A stretch of 64,000 nt of DNA from Defluviitaleaceae bacterium (GTDB lineage Bacteria > Bacillota > Clostridia > Lachnospirales > WQUN01). Below are positions 30,940-40,565 of this stretch, one piece after another. The stretch spans positions 46,867 through 110,866 of the forward strand of contig WRBD01000003.1 in the NCBI GenBank assembly GCA_009779835.1. Reading direction: 5' to 3'. The first letter of the stretch is position 1, and the number at the start of each line of letters is the position of its first letter. The notes under the pieces are model-generated. The model was given only the letters and a program-made list of their open reading frames with translations, was not told where the DNA came from and did no database searches. Both the position numbers and the translations under genes were made by a program.

Positions 30940-31245
30940 TTGAAAAAAATAACATTAAATATAGCCGATAATATTGATGATAATGATGCAAAAAAAATAG
31001 CATCTTCACTTAATGATTTATCGGGTGTGGTGGCAGCAGATGTGGTAGCGAGTGAGTCAGTAGCCTATGCTTATGCCGGGGATCAGTTGGATCCTTTTAC
31101 CGCTTCAAATGCGGTTAGAGAGATAGGCTATAACGCGCATGTATTGAATAATGATTACATTACTGACGTGAAAGATTACAAGAAAGATATGTTCCCTCAT
31201 GCTGCGCCGGTTAAAACTATATTATCTGAAAAGATAAACAAGTAA
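30940..31245 (+). CDS. heavy-metal-associated (HMA)-like small protein
   Basis: LKKITLNIADNIDDNDAKKIASSLNDLSGVVAADVV..ASNAVREIGYNAHV; ferredoxin-like pattern but without the CxxC metal site. Confidence 0.55.
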   Translation: MKKITLNIADNIDDNDAKKIASSLNDLSGVVAADVVASESVAYAYAGDQLDPFTASNAVREIGYNAHVLNNDYITDVKDYKKDMFPHAAPVKTILSEKINK

Positions 31246-31263
31246 ACTATCAAGGAGTCCGCA

Positions 31264-31959
31264 ATGAACCATCCGGAAAATTCAATCCAAGATAATGTAA
31301 ACGTAATCATTCATGGCTTTGGTGGAACCACCAATGAAATTACGTACTTGCAAGAATATCTGGATAAACAGGGCATTAATACACATACGATAGTGTTAGC
31401 AGGTCATGGAGGTACCAAAAGAGATTTGCACAAAACATCTCATATGGACTGGATAAAGTCAGCAGAGACAGAAATATCTAAGCTAAGGGATGAGTATAGT
31501 AAAATCAACTTAATTGGATTTTCTATGGGTGGGCTTATCAGTGCTAATCTGTCTGCCTTATTCAAAATTGATAAGATTGTATTTATCAACACACCTATTT
31601 ATTTATGGAATCTGAAAATAAGCGCAAAGAATATTATAACCGACTTACGAAGCGGTGGCATGGAATATATCTCGTTCTTCCGGGATAGCGTCTCAAAGGT
31701 AAGCCCGAAGTCCGGTATTGATTTTTTAAGATTCCTTAGAAAAGCTAAAAGAGTTATCAAAAGCGTACAAAGCAAATGTATTATCCTTCAGTGTACAGAG
31801 GATGAAACCGTTCATTACAGAAGCGCAAAGTACTTAAAAGATAAATTAGGTGAAAAGGCTCTGCTGCGATACTACAAAGGCGGTTGCCATAATGTGTTTT
31901 TAAATGCAACAGATATAAGGGATTCTTTCTGCGATGATATATACCACTTTCTCATTTAA
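31264..31959 (+). CDS. alpha/beta hydrolase (carboxylesterase Est30-like)
   Basis: VIIHGFGGTTNEITYLQEYL, INLIGFSMGGLISANL (GxSxG), CTEDETVHYRSAKYL, GGCHNVF. Confidence 0.85.
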   Translation: MNHPENSIQDNVNVIIHGFGGTTNEITYLQEYLDKQGINTHTIVLAGHGGTKRDLHKTSHMDWIKSAETEISKLRDEYSKINLIGFSMGGLISANLSALFKIDKIVFINTPIYLWNLKISAKNIITDLRSGGMEYISFFRDSVSKVSPKSGIDFLRFLRKAKRVIKSVQSKCIILQCTEDETVHYRSAKYLKDKLGEKALLRYYKGGCHNVFLNATDIRDSFCDDIYHFLI

Positions 31960-31994
31960 AAAAATGTACCCACATAAAAGTGAGTACATTTTTT
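31959..31994. terminator. terminator hairpin after the alpha/beta hydrolase
   Basis: AAAAAATGTAC...GTACATTTTTT. Confidence 0.7.
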
Positions 31995-32182
31995 CATATT
32001 TATCTGAAGTAGACTAGCTATTACTACAATACAAAACCATAACAGCTAGTCTGCCATTTCGTCTGCATTGCCGTCCATTTAGCCTGACACCTCCGATAAT
32101 TTCAAGTGCTAAGTAATCTAGCACAGTAATAGTATTATCTTTTTCTAAGAAATAATACTGGCAATAATAGGTTAGGATCTAC

Positions 32183-34258
32183 TCATTGCCTTGAAAGACC
32201 TTTTTTCTTTTTTTCCATTTTTTCTTCGTATAAAATGCTGTCTGCACTGAGCATTGCGGCTTCAAAGCATTCTTTTGTCAAGTCGTCCAGGATAACGCTG
32301 CCTATGCTGCCGGCAACAAGATATGGGTGCAATTTTTTTGCATTGTATTCATCTAATTTATCTCGGATTCTTTGTACCACAAGTTTGCCGTTTTCAACAG
32401 ATTTTACGGTGGAGAATACGGTAAACTCGTCACCGCCGAGTCTTCCAATTATGTCTTCCTCGCGTAAAACACTACGCAAAACTTGTGCGAACGCTGTAAT
32501 CGCAACGTCGCCTTCTTGGTGCCCGTAAGTGTCGTTTATTGCTTTTAATCCGTCCATGTCCATAAACATTAAAAACGGCAACACGCTTTGACTTCTGCGC
32601 AAATGCTGCATTCTGGAATACACAAACTGGAAGAACCCGCGTCTGTTAAACAAACCGGTAAGCTCATCGGTCACAGACAGCGTTTGAATAGTAGAAAGAA
32701 GCTCTGCACCTTTAATTGCGGCTGCTACGCTAACACGTAAACTTTCATACGAATCCAACGGAATATGACGCTCAAATGGCAGTAAAATAACCCCTACTTC
32801 TTCATCCTCGAAGGCAAGCGGAACGAAAAACATAGTGCGTCTGTAATAATCAAAATCGAAATGCTCAAATGTAGCATAATCGGAGAAAAGAATAGGATTC
32901 CAGCTATTATGCTTCACGTTAAACTTTTTGTCGCCGTCAAAACCAAGCAGTGTTTCAATTATACGGTTGGCATTCGTATCCGCGCTTTTAACCGGATTGC
33001 GGTAAACGCCGATTAACACCGTACTCAGCGATTGGCCCGGCAGCGATGAAAATAATCTATCAATCACAGCATCCATGTTAAACGTAAGAACCAAGCCGGT
33101 TGTTATTCGGCTCATGTAATTTCGCATACCGTCGTGCGCAACTTTTTGGTTCTTTTCTTCCTTATGAATAATATCGTGAACAAACGCCGTTGCGGAAAGT
33201 ATTGTAGAAATAGCAGATTGCGCACTCTCTCTTTCATCATTGTGACGCATATCCATGTTGATGATGTTTTGCGCTTTCTGCCACACAGATAAGTCTCTAT
33301 AAATATGATTGTATTTTGCCAAAGTTTCGTAGAATTTCAATAAAGACTTTTCCGGGCTGTATTCTTCTTCAATGCAACCACATGACTGGCGGTTTACAAA
33401 AACCGGTGGTACATATTTTATTTCTTCCACAGTTTCGCCTGAAACAATTCTAAGCAACATTTCCGCGCCTGTTTTCCCGATTTCAAAAAAATCCTGACGC
33501 GCTGTACTTAGCGACGGAATAAACGTAGCTGAAACAACGTCGTCGTCAAAACCTGTAACCGCAACATCGGCGGGAACTAAAATATCTCTGTTTCTTAGCC
33601 CGGTCAAGACACCCATTGCCATTTGGTCATTGCAAGCAACAATCGCGTCTACGGTAAGCCCGCGCACATCATAAAGCTCATCTGCAGCCTTTAATCCGCT
33701 TTCCCATATAAAAACACCCGGAAATATATAGTTTTCATCAACGTCTATTCCGTTATCCTCTAATGCTTTTTTGTAGCCGGAAAGTCTTTCTTCCGCTTCA
33801 GGATGACCGTCCGGCCCTTTCACAAAAGCAATTTTCTTTTTTCCGTGCGTTTTTATTAAATGTTCAACAGCGTTGTAAATTCCGTTAAAACCGTCCGCCA
33901 AAACACTAGGAATCCCCGGCATCGAATACGAAACAGATACCTTCGGAAGCTCATTGGGAAGTGTTGCCATATGTTCGCTGAACTTCTCAAGACCTACGTT
34001 TTGCGCCAAAAACCCGGACATTAAAATAACACCGTCTAAAATCTTGCTTGTTGAAATGGTATTGAAGCAAGTCTCAAGGAACGATGTAACACTGTTATCT
34101 TCGCTTTGATATGTTCCGATATACGCCGTCAAGTGGATATCATTCTCGTTGGCGAAATCCACTATTCCGCGCCAAATATCATGTTGATTGGTATTGTCCA
34201 TGGTAGAAAACATTACGCCAAAATGGAGCCTTTTCTTTTTTTGCGCCCCGTTTTCCAT
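32183..34258 (-). CDS. diguanylate cyclase with N-terminal LacI/periplasmic-binding-like sugar-binding domain (no TM, no HTH)
   Basis: LacI-like effector domain (KKIAFVKGPDGHPEAEERLSGYKKALEDNGI..DAIVACNDQMAMGVLTGLR..VAVTGFDDDVVSATFIPSLSTARQDFFEIG) and GGDEF domain (MDMDGLKAINDTYGHQEGD..RLGGDEFTVF). Confidence 0.9.
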   Translation of the reverse strand: MENGAQKKKRLHFGVMFSTMDNTNQHDIWRGIVDFANENDIHLTAYIGTYQSEDNSVTSFLETCFNTISTSKILDGVILMSGFLAQNVGLEKFSEHMATLPNELPKVSVSYSMPGIPSVLADGFNGIYNAVEHLIKTHGKKKIAFVKGPDGHPEAEERLSGYKKALEDNGIDVDENYIFPGVFIWESGLKAADELYDVRGLTVDAIVACNDQMAMGVLTGLRNRDILVPADVAVTGFDDDVVSATFIPSLSTARQDFFEIGKTGAEMLLRIVSGETVEEIKYVPPVFVNRQSCGCIEEEYSPEKSLLKFYETLAKYNHIYRDLSVWQKAQNIINMDMRHNDERESAQSAISTILSATAFVHDIIHKEEKNQKVAHDGMRNYMSRITTGLVLTFNMDAVIDRLFSSLPGQSLSTVLIGVYRNPVKSADTNANRIIETLLGFDGDKKFNVKHNSWNPILFSDYATFEHFDFDYYRRTMFFVPLAFEDEEVGVILLPFERHIPLDSYESLRVSVAAAIKGAELLSTIQTLSVTDELTGLFNRRGFFQFVYSRMQHLRRSQSVLPFLMFMDMDGLKAINDTYGHQEGDVAITAFAQVLRSVLREEDIIGRLGGDEFTVFSTVKSVENGKLVVQRIRDKLDEYNAKKLHPYLVAGSIGSVILDDLTKECFEAAMLSADSILYEEKMEKKKKGLSRQ

Positions 34259-34440
34259 ATCCCACGCTCCTAAAAAATTATAAAATGGAGATAGAGGTTT
34301 TTATACAATATCTCCAAAATTTTTCCATCATAAAACCAACCCAAAACGTCGGAGTGGATTTAATCTCCGCTAATGATAACTTGATTTACCGAATAAATCA
34401 ACAGTCAGTGAAGAAAAAATTCAATGAGGTATAAAAAAAT

Positions 34441-34477
34441 AAGCCTGCGACCGGGTAAAAAAACTGACCGCAGGCTT
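34441..34477 (-). terminator. Rho-independent terminator of htpG
   Basis: AAGCCTGCG...CGCAGGCTT flanked by A/T tracts. Confidence 0.8.
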
Positions 34478-34486
34478 TTCTTTTAG

Positions 34487-36412
34487 TTATTTCTTCCCCG
34501 CAGCCATTTCCAAAATTTGATTGCTGCGCTTGATAAAACTTGTCATTTGCTCGGTGGGGAGGGGTTTATGGCTTAGCATCGCAAGGTCAAAGAGGTGGCG
34601 GGCGATTAAATCCACATCCGACTTGCGGTCGTCGCTTGTTGCTATTTCAATAAGCGTTTGAACCAGGGAATGATTTCGGTTAAGCACAAGGGTAAGGTCT
34701 TCCTCGAACATATTCGGTATATTTGCGCCGCCAAACATTTTTGACATCTCCTGCATACGGCGCGATTGCTCGGAAAGCAACATCACAGAGGAAATATCGG
34801 CAGATTTTAACTGCTCTACACTCACTTTTAATTTATCGTTCGCCAGAATTTCGCGGAACTTCGCTTCCAGTCCCTCAGGTTGGACAGATTCTTCGGCATT
34901 TTCCGCGCCATCCTTTAATGCGCTTGTGATATCAGAATCTATGCGGGTGAATTTTACTTCCGGTTCGTACATTTCCAAATAGCTCACAAAGGGCGTGTCA
35001 AGGTTTGTTGTCAAAAGAACCGCCGCAAGCCCCTGCTCTTTGAACATTTGAATGTATTGAGATTGCAATTGCTCGTTGGTTACGTAATGTACGGTTTTTT
35101 TAACAGGTGTTGCGTTTTCGCTTTCGGCGGGTGCGGGTTCGTCCCCGCTTTCCGCAGTGAATTCCTCAAGCGTTTGATATTTACCGTCTGTTGTTTTGTA
35201 CAAAACACTTTTTTTGATTTTATCGTAAAGCTCACGCTCTTTTATACAGCCGTACTTGATAAACGGCGCAATATCGTCCCAATAACCATTGTACGCGTCG
35301 CGGTCTTTCTTAAACAAACCATTTAATTTATCCGCAACTTTTCGGGAAATATATCCGGACATTTTCTTTACGGTTGCGTCATTTTGCAAGAAGCTTCGCG
35401 ACACATTAAGCGGGAGGTCGGGGCAGTCCATAACGCCTTTCAGCAACAAGAGATATTCGGGAATTACTTCTTTTATATTGTCCGCCACAAAAACCTGATT
35501 GTTAAACAGCTTAACTTGCCCTTCGATATATTCCAAATCGTGCTTCATTTTCGGGAAATATAAAATACCTTTGAGCCTGAACGGATAATCCATGTTCAGA
35601 TGAATCCAGAAAAGCGGCTCGTTGAAATCGGTGAAAACCTTACTGTAAAATGCTTTGTATTCTTCGTCGGTGCATTCGCTTGCGGGTTTCAGCCACAACG
35701 GAGAGGTATCGTTAATGGGTTTGGGAGGCTCAGGGGCTTCTTCCGATTTTTCAGCGTCCACGACTTCGTTTTCTTCCGCCGTTTTCACCTCGTCAACATA
35801 AATTGCAACAGGAACAAAGCCGCAATATTTCGTTAAAATTGCGCGAAGCTTCCACACATCCAAAAATTCTTCGCCGCTTTCGCCGATAAACAGCGTAATT
35901 GTTGTGCCGCGTGTGTTTTTTTCGCTCGCGCCCATTTCGTATTCTATGCCGCCGTTGCACTCCCAGCGCGCCGCTTCCGTGCCCTCTTTATACGAAAGAC
36001 TGTCGATTTGAACCTTGTCGCTAACCATGAATGCCGAATAAAATCCCAGCCCGAAATGCCCGATAATTTCGCCGGTGGCATCGGTTTTTTCCTTATACTT
36101 TTCCATAAACGCGTTCGCACCGGAAAACGCTATCTGATTAATATACTCGCGAATTTCATCCGCCGTCATGCCTATTCCGTTATCATCGAAAATAAGCTGC
36201 TTGTTTTCTTTGTCTACCCAAACTTTAATAAAAAATTCTTCGCCCTCGGGAATCTTTGCTTCTCCGAAATCCGAAAGCTTCTTTAATTTTGTAATCGCGT
36301 CCGCGCCGTTTGAAACTAATTCGCGCACAAAAATATCCATATCTGAATACAGCCACCGTTTTATTATCGGCAAAATATTCTCGCTATGGATTGACAGATT
36401 ACCTTTTTCCAT
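34487..36412 (-). CDS. htpG: molecular chaperone HtpG (Hsp90)
   Basis: IFVRELVSNGADAITKLKKLS, IFDDNGIGMTADEI, IGHFGLGFYSAFMVSD. Confidence 0.97.
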   Translation of the reverse strand: MEKGNLSIHSENILPIIKRWLYSDMDIFVRELVSNGADAITKLKKLSDFGEAKIPEGEEFFIKVWVDKENKQLIFDDNGIGMTADEIREYINQIAFSGANAFMEKYKEKTDATGEIIGHFGLGFYSAFMVSDKVQIDSLSYKEGTEAARWECNGGIEYEMGASEKNTRGTTITLFIGESGEEFLDVWKLRAILTKYCGFVPVAIYVDEVKTAEENEVVDAEKSEEAPEPPKPINDTSPLWLKPASECTDEEYKAFYSKVFTDFNEPLFWIHLNMDYPFRLKGILYFPKMKHDLEYIEGQVKLFNNQVFVADNIKEVIPEYLLLLKGVMDCPDLPLNVSRSFLQNDATVKKMSGYISRKVADKLNGLFKKDRDAYNGYWDDIAPFIKYGCIKERELYDKIKKSVLYKTTDGKYQTLEEFTAESGDEPAPAESENATPVKKTVHYVTNEQLQSQYIQMFKEQGLAAVLLTTNLDTPFVSYLEMYEPEVKFTRIDSDITSALKDGAENAEESVQPEGLEAKFREILANDKLKVSVEQLKSADISSVMLLSEQSRRMQEMSKMFGGANIPNMFEEDLTLVLNRNHSLVQTLIEIATSDDRKSDVDLIARHLFDLAMLSHKPLPTEQMTSFIKRSNQILEMAAGKK

Positions 36413-36485
36413 TTATGTCACTCCTTAGTGTATTTTTTTCAAATGGATTATAGAATAAATCAAAAAATATCGCAAGGTGTTTACC

Positions 36486-37613
36486 TCACGAAAGCCTGTT
36501 TTTAAAGTCCTCGTACCCAAAACGGCGCACAATTTGCACTTTACCGTTTGTGCGGCGAATTGCGATTGACGGTAGATTTATGCCGTTAAAGGTTGTATTT
36601 TTTACCATCGAGTAAATTGCCATGTCTTCGAAGATTATTTTTTTGCCCGGCGCAAGCGGGTTTTTGAAAGAGTATTCACCTATGAAGTCGCCGGCTAAAC
36701 AGGTTGGGCCGCCAAGCTTATATGTGTGGGGAAATTCGTTCGGTTTGCCCGCGTTGGTTATTTGAGGGCGGTATGGCATTTCCAAAACGTCGGGCATATG
36801 ACAGGCGGCAGATGTATCAAGAATTGCAATTTTACCGTTGTTGTCGATGACATCAAGAACCGTACATATTAAAAAACCCGCGTTAAGCGCGACGGCTTCG
36901 CCCGGTTCCAAATAAATTTCTATTTCGTATTTTTGTTTGAAATTTTTTATTATTGAAATAAGTTTTTCAATATCGTAATCTTTGCGGGTTATGTGATGCC
37001 CTCCTCCCATGTTAAGCCATGAAATCTTTTTGAAACAGCGCGCGAATTTTTTTTCCGCCGCTTCCAACGTGGCTTCAAGTGCGTCGGAATTTTGCTGACA
37101 CAGCGCGTGAAAATGGATTCCGTTTAATACATCGCTTTTCTCGAATTCATCAAAGCAGAAATTTTCTTGCGTCACACCAAGCCTTGAACCGGGAGCACAT
37201 GGGTCGTAGATTCCACCGCCTTGCGTGGAAAGCTCCGGATTTATGCGAATGCCGAAACTTTTACCGCTTTTTTCTGCGCGTTCCTTAAACCTGTCCCATT
37301 GCGTAAACGAATTAAAAATAATATATTCGCATAACGGCAACACCGCATTGAACTCCTCATCTGAATAAGCTGCGGAAAAAACATGATTTTCTTTTCCCAT
37401 GTATTCGTTGGCAAGCAAGGCTTCGTGCAAGCCGCTTGCGGTGGCTCCGTCCAAATATTCTCCGACTAACGGGTACAACAAAAACATCGAAAACGCTTTC
37501 TGCGCAAGTAAAATTTTGCAACCGGATTCATTTGCAACTTCACGAAGCGTTTTTAAATTTTCGGTTAATAACCTCTCGTCCACGATGTAACAGGGGCTTG
37601 GTAAAGCTTCCAT
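36486..37613 (-). CDS. nspC: carboxynorspermidine decarboxylase
   Basis: PSPCYIVDERLLTENLKTLREV, GIRINPELSTQGGGIYDPCAPGSRLGV, LNMGGGHHITRKDYD, CHMPDVLEMPYRP. Confidence 0.92.
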   Translation of the reverse strand: MEALPSPCYIVDERLLTENLKTLREVANESGCKILLAQKAFSMFLLYPLVGEYLDGATASGLHEALLANEYMGKENHVFSAAYSDEEFNAVLPLCEYIIFNSFTQWDRFKERAEKSGKSFGIRINPELSTQGGGIYDPCAPGSRLGVTQENFCFDEFEKSDVLNGIHFHALCQQNSDALEATLEAAEKKFARCFKKISWLNMGGGHHITRKDYDIEKLISIIKNFKQKYEIEIYLEPGEAVALNAGFLICTVLDVIDNNGKIAILDTSAACHMPDVLEMPYRPQITNAGKPNEFPHTYKLGGPTCLAGDFIGEYSFKNPLAPGKKIIFEDMAIYSMVKNTTFNGINLPSIAIRRTNGKVQIVRRFGYEDFKNRLS

Positions 37614-37670
37614 ATAATATACACATCCTTTTCTTAAATTTAATATAACATAAAGAAGTAAAAATATCTC

Positions 37671-37699
37671 TTGACGGATATATATTAAGAGAGTATATT
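37671..37699 (+). promoter_or_regulatory. sigma-A-like promoter upstream of flagellin
   Basis: TTGACG-N17-TATATT. Confidence 0.5.
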
Positions 37700-37750
37700 A
37701 TTGGAAACATTTTCATGAAACGGTTTTCGGCAATAAGTAAAATTTACTAT

Positions 37751-37777
37751 TAAGTGTTTTCTCCCGGAAGCCGATAA
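37751..37777 (+). promoter_or_regulatory. sigma-28 (SigD)-like flagellin promoter
   Basis: TAAG-N15-GCCGATAA, near-match to TAAA-N15-GCCGATAT. Confidence 0.85.
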
Positions 37778-37900
37778 TGTTATTAGAAACAGAAAACATC
37801 ATGAGCGCGAAACATATAGGGGTACTAAGCTACTGTATCTTTCGCGGTCATGGTGACCAAATATAACAGGGGAACACCCTATCTTCAAGGAGGAAGAAAA

Positions 37901-39223
37901 ATGTCAAACATGGTAGTAAGGACAAACATTTTCTCACTTAACGCGCACAGAAATATGAAAAATGTTGGGCTTCAACAAAAAACAGCTTCCAACAGACTTT
38001 CCAGTGGCTACCGCATCAACAGCGCAGCCGACGACGCAGCAGGTTTAGCAATTTCTGAAAATATGCGCGCACAAATCCGCGGTCTTGACCAAGCATCAAG
38101 AAACGCACAAGACGGTCAAGCAATGCTTCTTACAACAGAAGGCGGCCTGGAAGAAATTGGTAACATGATGCAACGTGTACGTGAGCTTATGGTTCAAGCT
38201 CCCAACGACACAAACACCCAAGGTCAAAGAAACCTTATCGCCCAAGAACTTAACCAACTTGGTCGTGAAGTTGTCAGTATGCAAAATCGTGTTGAATTTA
38301 ACACCAACCGCGTACTTGCAATGGGGCCTGTCATGAAAACCTCTGTAATTGACGCCACAGGAAGATTGGCTATTGATGCCAATAATACACGCGTTATGGC
38401 AGCAACGCTTAATGAAATGCTGAACAGAACCATTGCGGCAAGGGACTTGGTCAGCGAAGTTAACATGGGAGATACAACTTCTCCGGATGCCGTGACACAG
38501 GCTCTTTCCCGTGCGAATATCGCTTTCGGTACGGTTCAAAATGATTTCGGAACCTTAATAGCTAATGGTAGCACCAACGTTGCTACTACCGCCCCAACTA
38601 TTGCAACAGCCGCAACATGGGCAACGAACGCTGCAACAACACTGAATAACTTGAATACCAGAATTGCTAACATTACTACTGCTTTGGCAAACTTGAATAC
38701 AACTCAAGGTCAAAACATGAGAAATACGTTTAATACCGAGTTCAGTAACGCACGGCAATTTGTGAACGCCAACTCATCGGGTCAAAACATCGCGTTTTAC
38801 CAAGTCGGAGCGAATGCTTCCCAAGGTATCTCTTTCGACTTTGAAACCGTATCGCGCGCTGTTTCAGCTGCGGGTTACACGATGCAAATGATGGGTTCCG
38901 CTATGGAAGCACCCGGTGCCGGCAGCGGTATTGGTAATGGTACACGTATTTCACACTATATAAGTTATCTTGACGCTTCCATAAACGACATCAGCAAAGT
39001 ACGCGCTAACTTGGGTGCGGTTCAAAACAGAATGGACTTCACCATGCGTAGCTTGGATATTTCCAGCGAAAACCTGCAAGATTCCGAAAGCCGCGTAAGA
39101 AACGCAGACGTTGCACGAGAAATGATGCGCTTCACCATGTCAAACGTGTTGCAACAAGCCGCTGTTTCCATGCTTTCACAAGCAAATCAAATGCCACAAA
39201 ACTTATTGCAGCTTCTTCGCTAA
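37901..39223 (+). CDS. flagellin
   Basis: N-terminus NIFSLNAHRNM..ASNRLSSGYRINSAADDAAGLAISENMRAQIRGLDQASRNAQDG and C-terminus NLGAVQNRMDFTMRSLDISSENLQDSESRVRNADVAREMMRFTMSNVLQQAAVSMLSQANQ. Confidence 0.97.
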   Translation: MSNMVVRTNIFSLNAHRNMKNVGLQQKTASNRLSSGYRINSAADDAAGLAISENMRAQIRGLDQASRNAQDGQAMLLTTEGGLEEIGNMMQRVRELMVQAPNDTNTQGQRNLIAQELNQLGREVVSMQNRVEFNTNRVLAMGPVMKTSVIDATGRLAIDANNTRVMAATLNEMLNRTIAARDLVSEVNMGDTTSPDAVTQALSRANIAFGTVQNDFGTLIANGSTNVATTAPTIATAATWATNAATTLNNLNTRIANITTALANLNTTQGQNMRNTFNTEFSNARQFVNANSSGQNIAFYQVGANASQGISFDFETVSRAVSAAGYTMQMMGSAMEAPGAGSGIGNGTRISHYISYLDASINDISKVRANLGAVQNRMDFTMRSLDISSENLQDSESRVRNADVAREMMRFTMSNVLQQAAVSMLSQANQMPQNLLQLLR

Positions 39224-39262
39224 AATCTTACGAAGTTTTATACAATGCAATAATAAAGGTGA

Positions 39263-39288
39263 GAGGGACTGCCTTAGTGCAGTCCCTC
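39263..39288 (+). terminator. flagellin terminator
   Basis: GAGGGACTGC-cttagt-GCAGTCCCTC followed by a T-rich stretch. Confidence 0.85.
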
Positions 39289-39340
39289 ACATCTATTTTT
39301 ATGAGAAAATATTTGGCAATAAATAAAGGAGAGTTTCCTT

Positions 39341-40543
39341 ATGGGAAATGCAAAAGTATTCTTGGCAGACAGTGTAATAGACTTTGCGTGTACCATGGGC
39401 GATTGCGAGGATAACTGTTGCCGAAACACTACTTGGAATATTAGTGTGGATGCCGATACATATGAGAAGTACATAAACATAGGCAGCGAGATAGGCCGCC
39501 ATATCGTAGACTGCATCGAAGGAAGTACGGAAATTGGGTACAAGTTTAAGGAATTTGAGCACGGTCACTGTCCATTGCTTACGGATGAAGGGCTGTGTTA
39601 TATCCACAAAAACTTAGGTGCGGAATACCTTTGCACAACCTGCACAACATATCCGCGTATATGGGAAACGCTAAATGGGAAATATGAATATTGGCTCTCT
39701 TTGTCCTGTCCGGACGTGGTAAGATGCGCCTTATACCGCAAGAAAAAAATCACATATACAGAACTCCCTTTTGAAATGGACATGCCGGTTTCGCCCGCAG
39801 AAAGCCACGAAGCCGAAAAACATAAAGTAAGACAGTTTCTTATAGAAATCGTGCAGCACCGTAAATTCTCAATCAAGGAAAAGTTAGTATATATTGGTTT
39901 GTTTATGCGCAGTGTAAGCAAGGTTTCCCTAATCGATAATTTTGAAAAATCCGTAAACGAGATAATTCGCCAATACCGAAGTCAAATGAAAATGAAGGGT
40001 TTTTTAGACAAGCTTATTACAGACATGGGAACGATGCATTCAGACAATCGAACAAATTTTTTCAAGATGTTGGCATCGGTGGCATCCGCTTCCGCCATTC
40101 CTCCAAAAAAAATTCCGGACGGCATAAAAAATTCAGAATTTTATAAACTTATGGCTGGGTTCTACAAAGATATAGAAGACGAAACAGCGGAAAAATATTT
40201 GGTTGATGCCTTTGACAGGCTTATAGTACCATATGTAAACGCTAACAGATATGTTTTTGAAAATTATTTGGCATATTCCTTGGTATCCACTAAATTTTTA
40301 CACAAGTCAGAAAATTTTGCCGAAGCTTTTTCCGGTTTTACGGGCGAATTTTTGACTATGCTCGTTTTTACAGCGGGAATGTTTCACAAAAATAAATATT
40401 TAACCAATGACGAAATGGTCGCCGGCATTTATTTGTTCCATCGCAGGGTAAGCCACAATGCAACCCTGCGCGAATCATTGGCAAAAGCATTCTCAAACGA
40501 CATTTTAAACCTTATGCTTGGCGCATTGGGCGGGATAAATTAA
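39341..40543 (+). CDS. fliB: flagellin lysine-N-methylase FliB family
   Basis: CTMGDCEDNCCRNTTWNISVDADTY, HCPLLTDEGLCYIHKNLGAEYLCTTCTTYPR, LSCPDVVR: FliB Cys-rich pattern. Confidence 0.88.
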   Translation: MGNAKVFLADSVIDFACTMGDCEDNCCRNTTWNISVDADTYEKYINIGSEIGRHIVDCIEGSTEIGYKFKEFEHGHCPLLTDEGLCYIHKNLGAEYLCTTCTTYPRIWETLNGKYEYWLSLSCPDVVRCALYRKKKITYTELPFEMDMPVSPAESHEAEKHKVRQFLIEIVQHRKFSIKEKLVYIGLFMRSVSKVSLIDNFEKSVNEIIRQYRSQMKMKGFLDKLITDMGTMHSDNRTNFFKMLASVASASAIPPKKIPDGIKNSEFYKLMAGFYKDIEDETAEKYLVDAFDRLIVPYVNANRYVFENYLAYSLVSTKFLHKSENFAEAFSGFTGEFLTMLVFTAGMFHKNKYLTNDEMVAGIYLFHRRVSHNATLRESLAKAFSNDILNLMLGALGGIN

Positions 40544-40565
40544 AAACGGAAAAGATAGGTGTATT

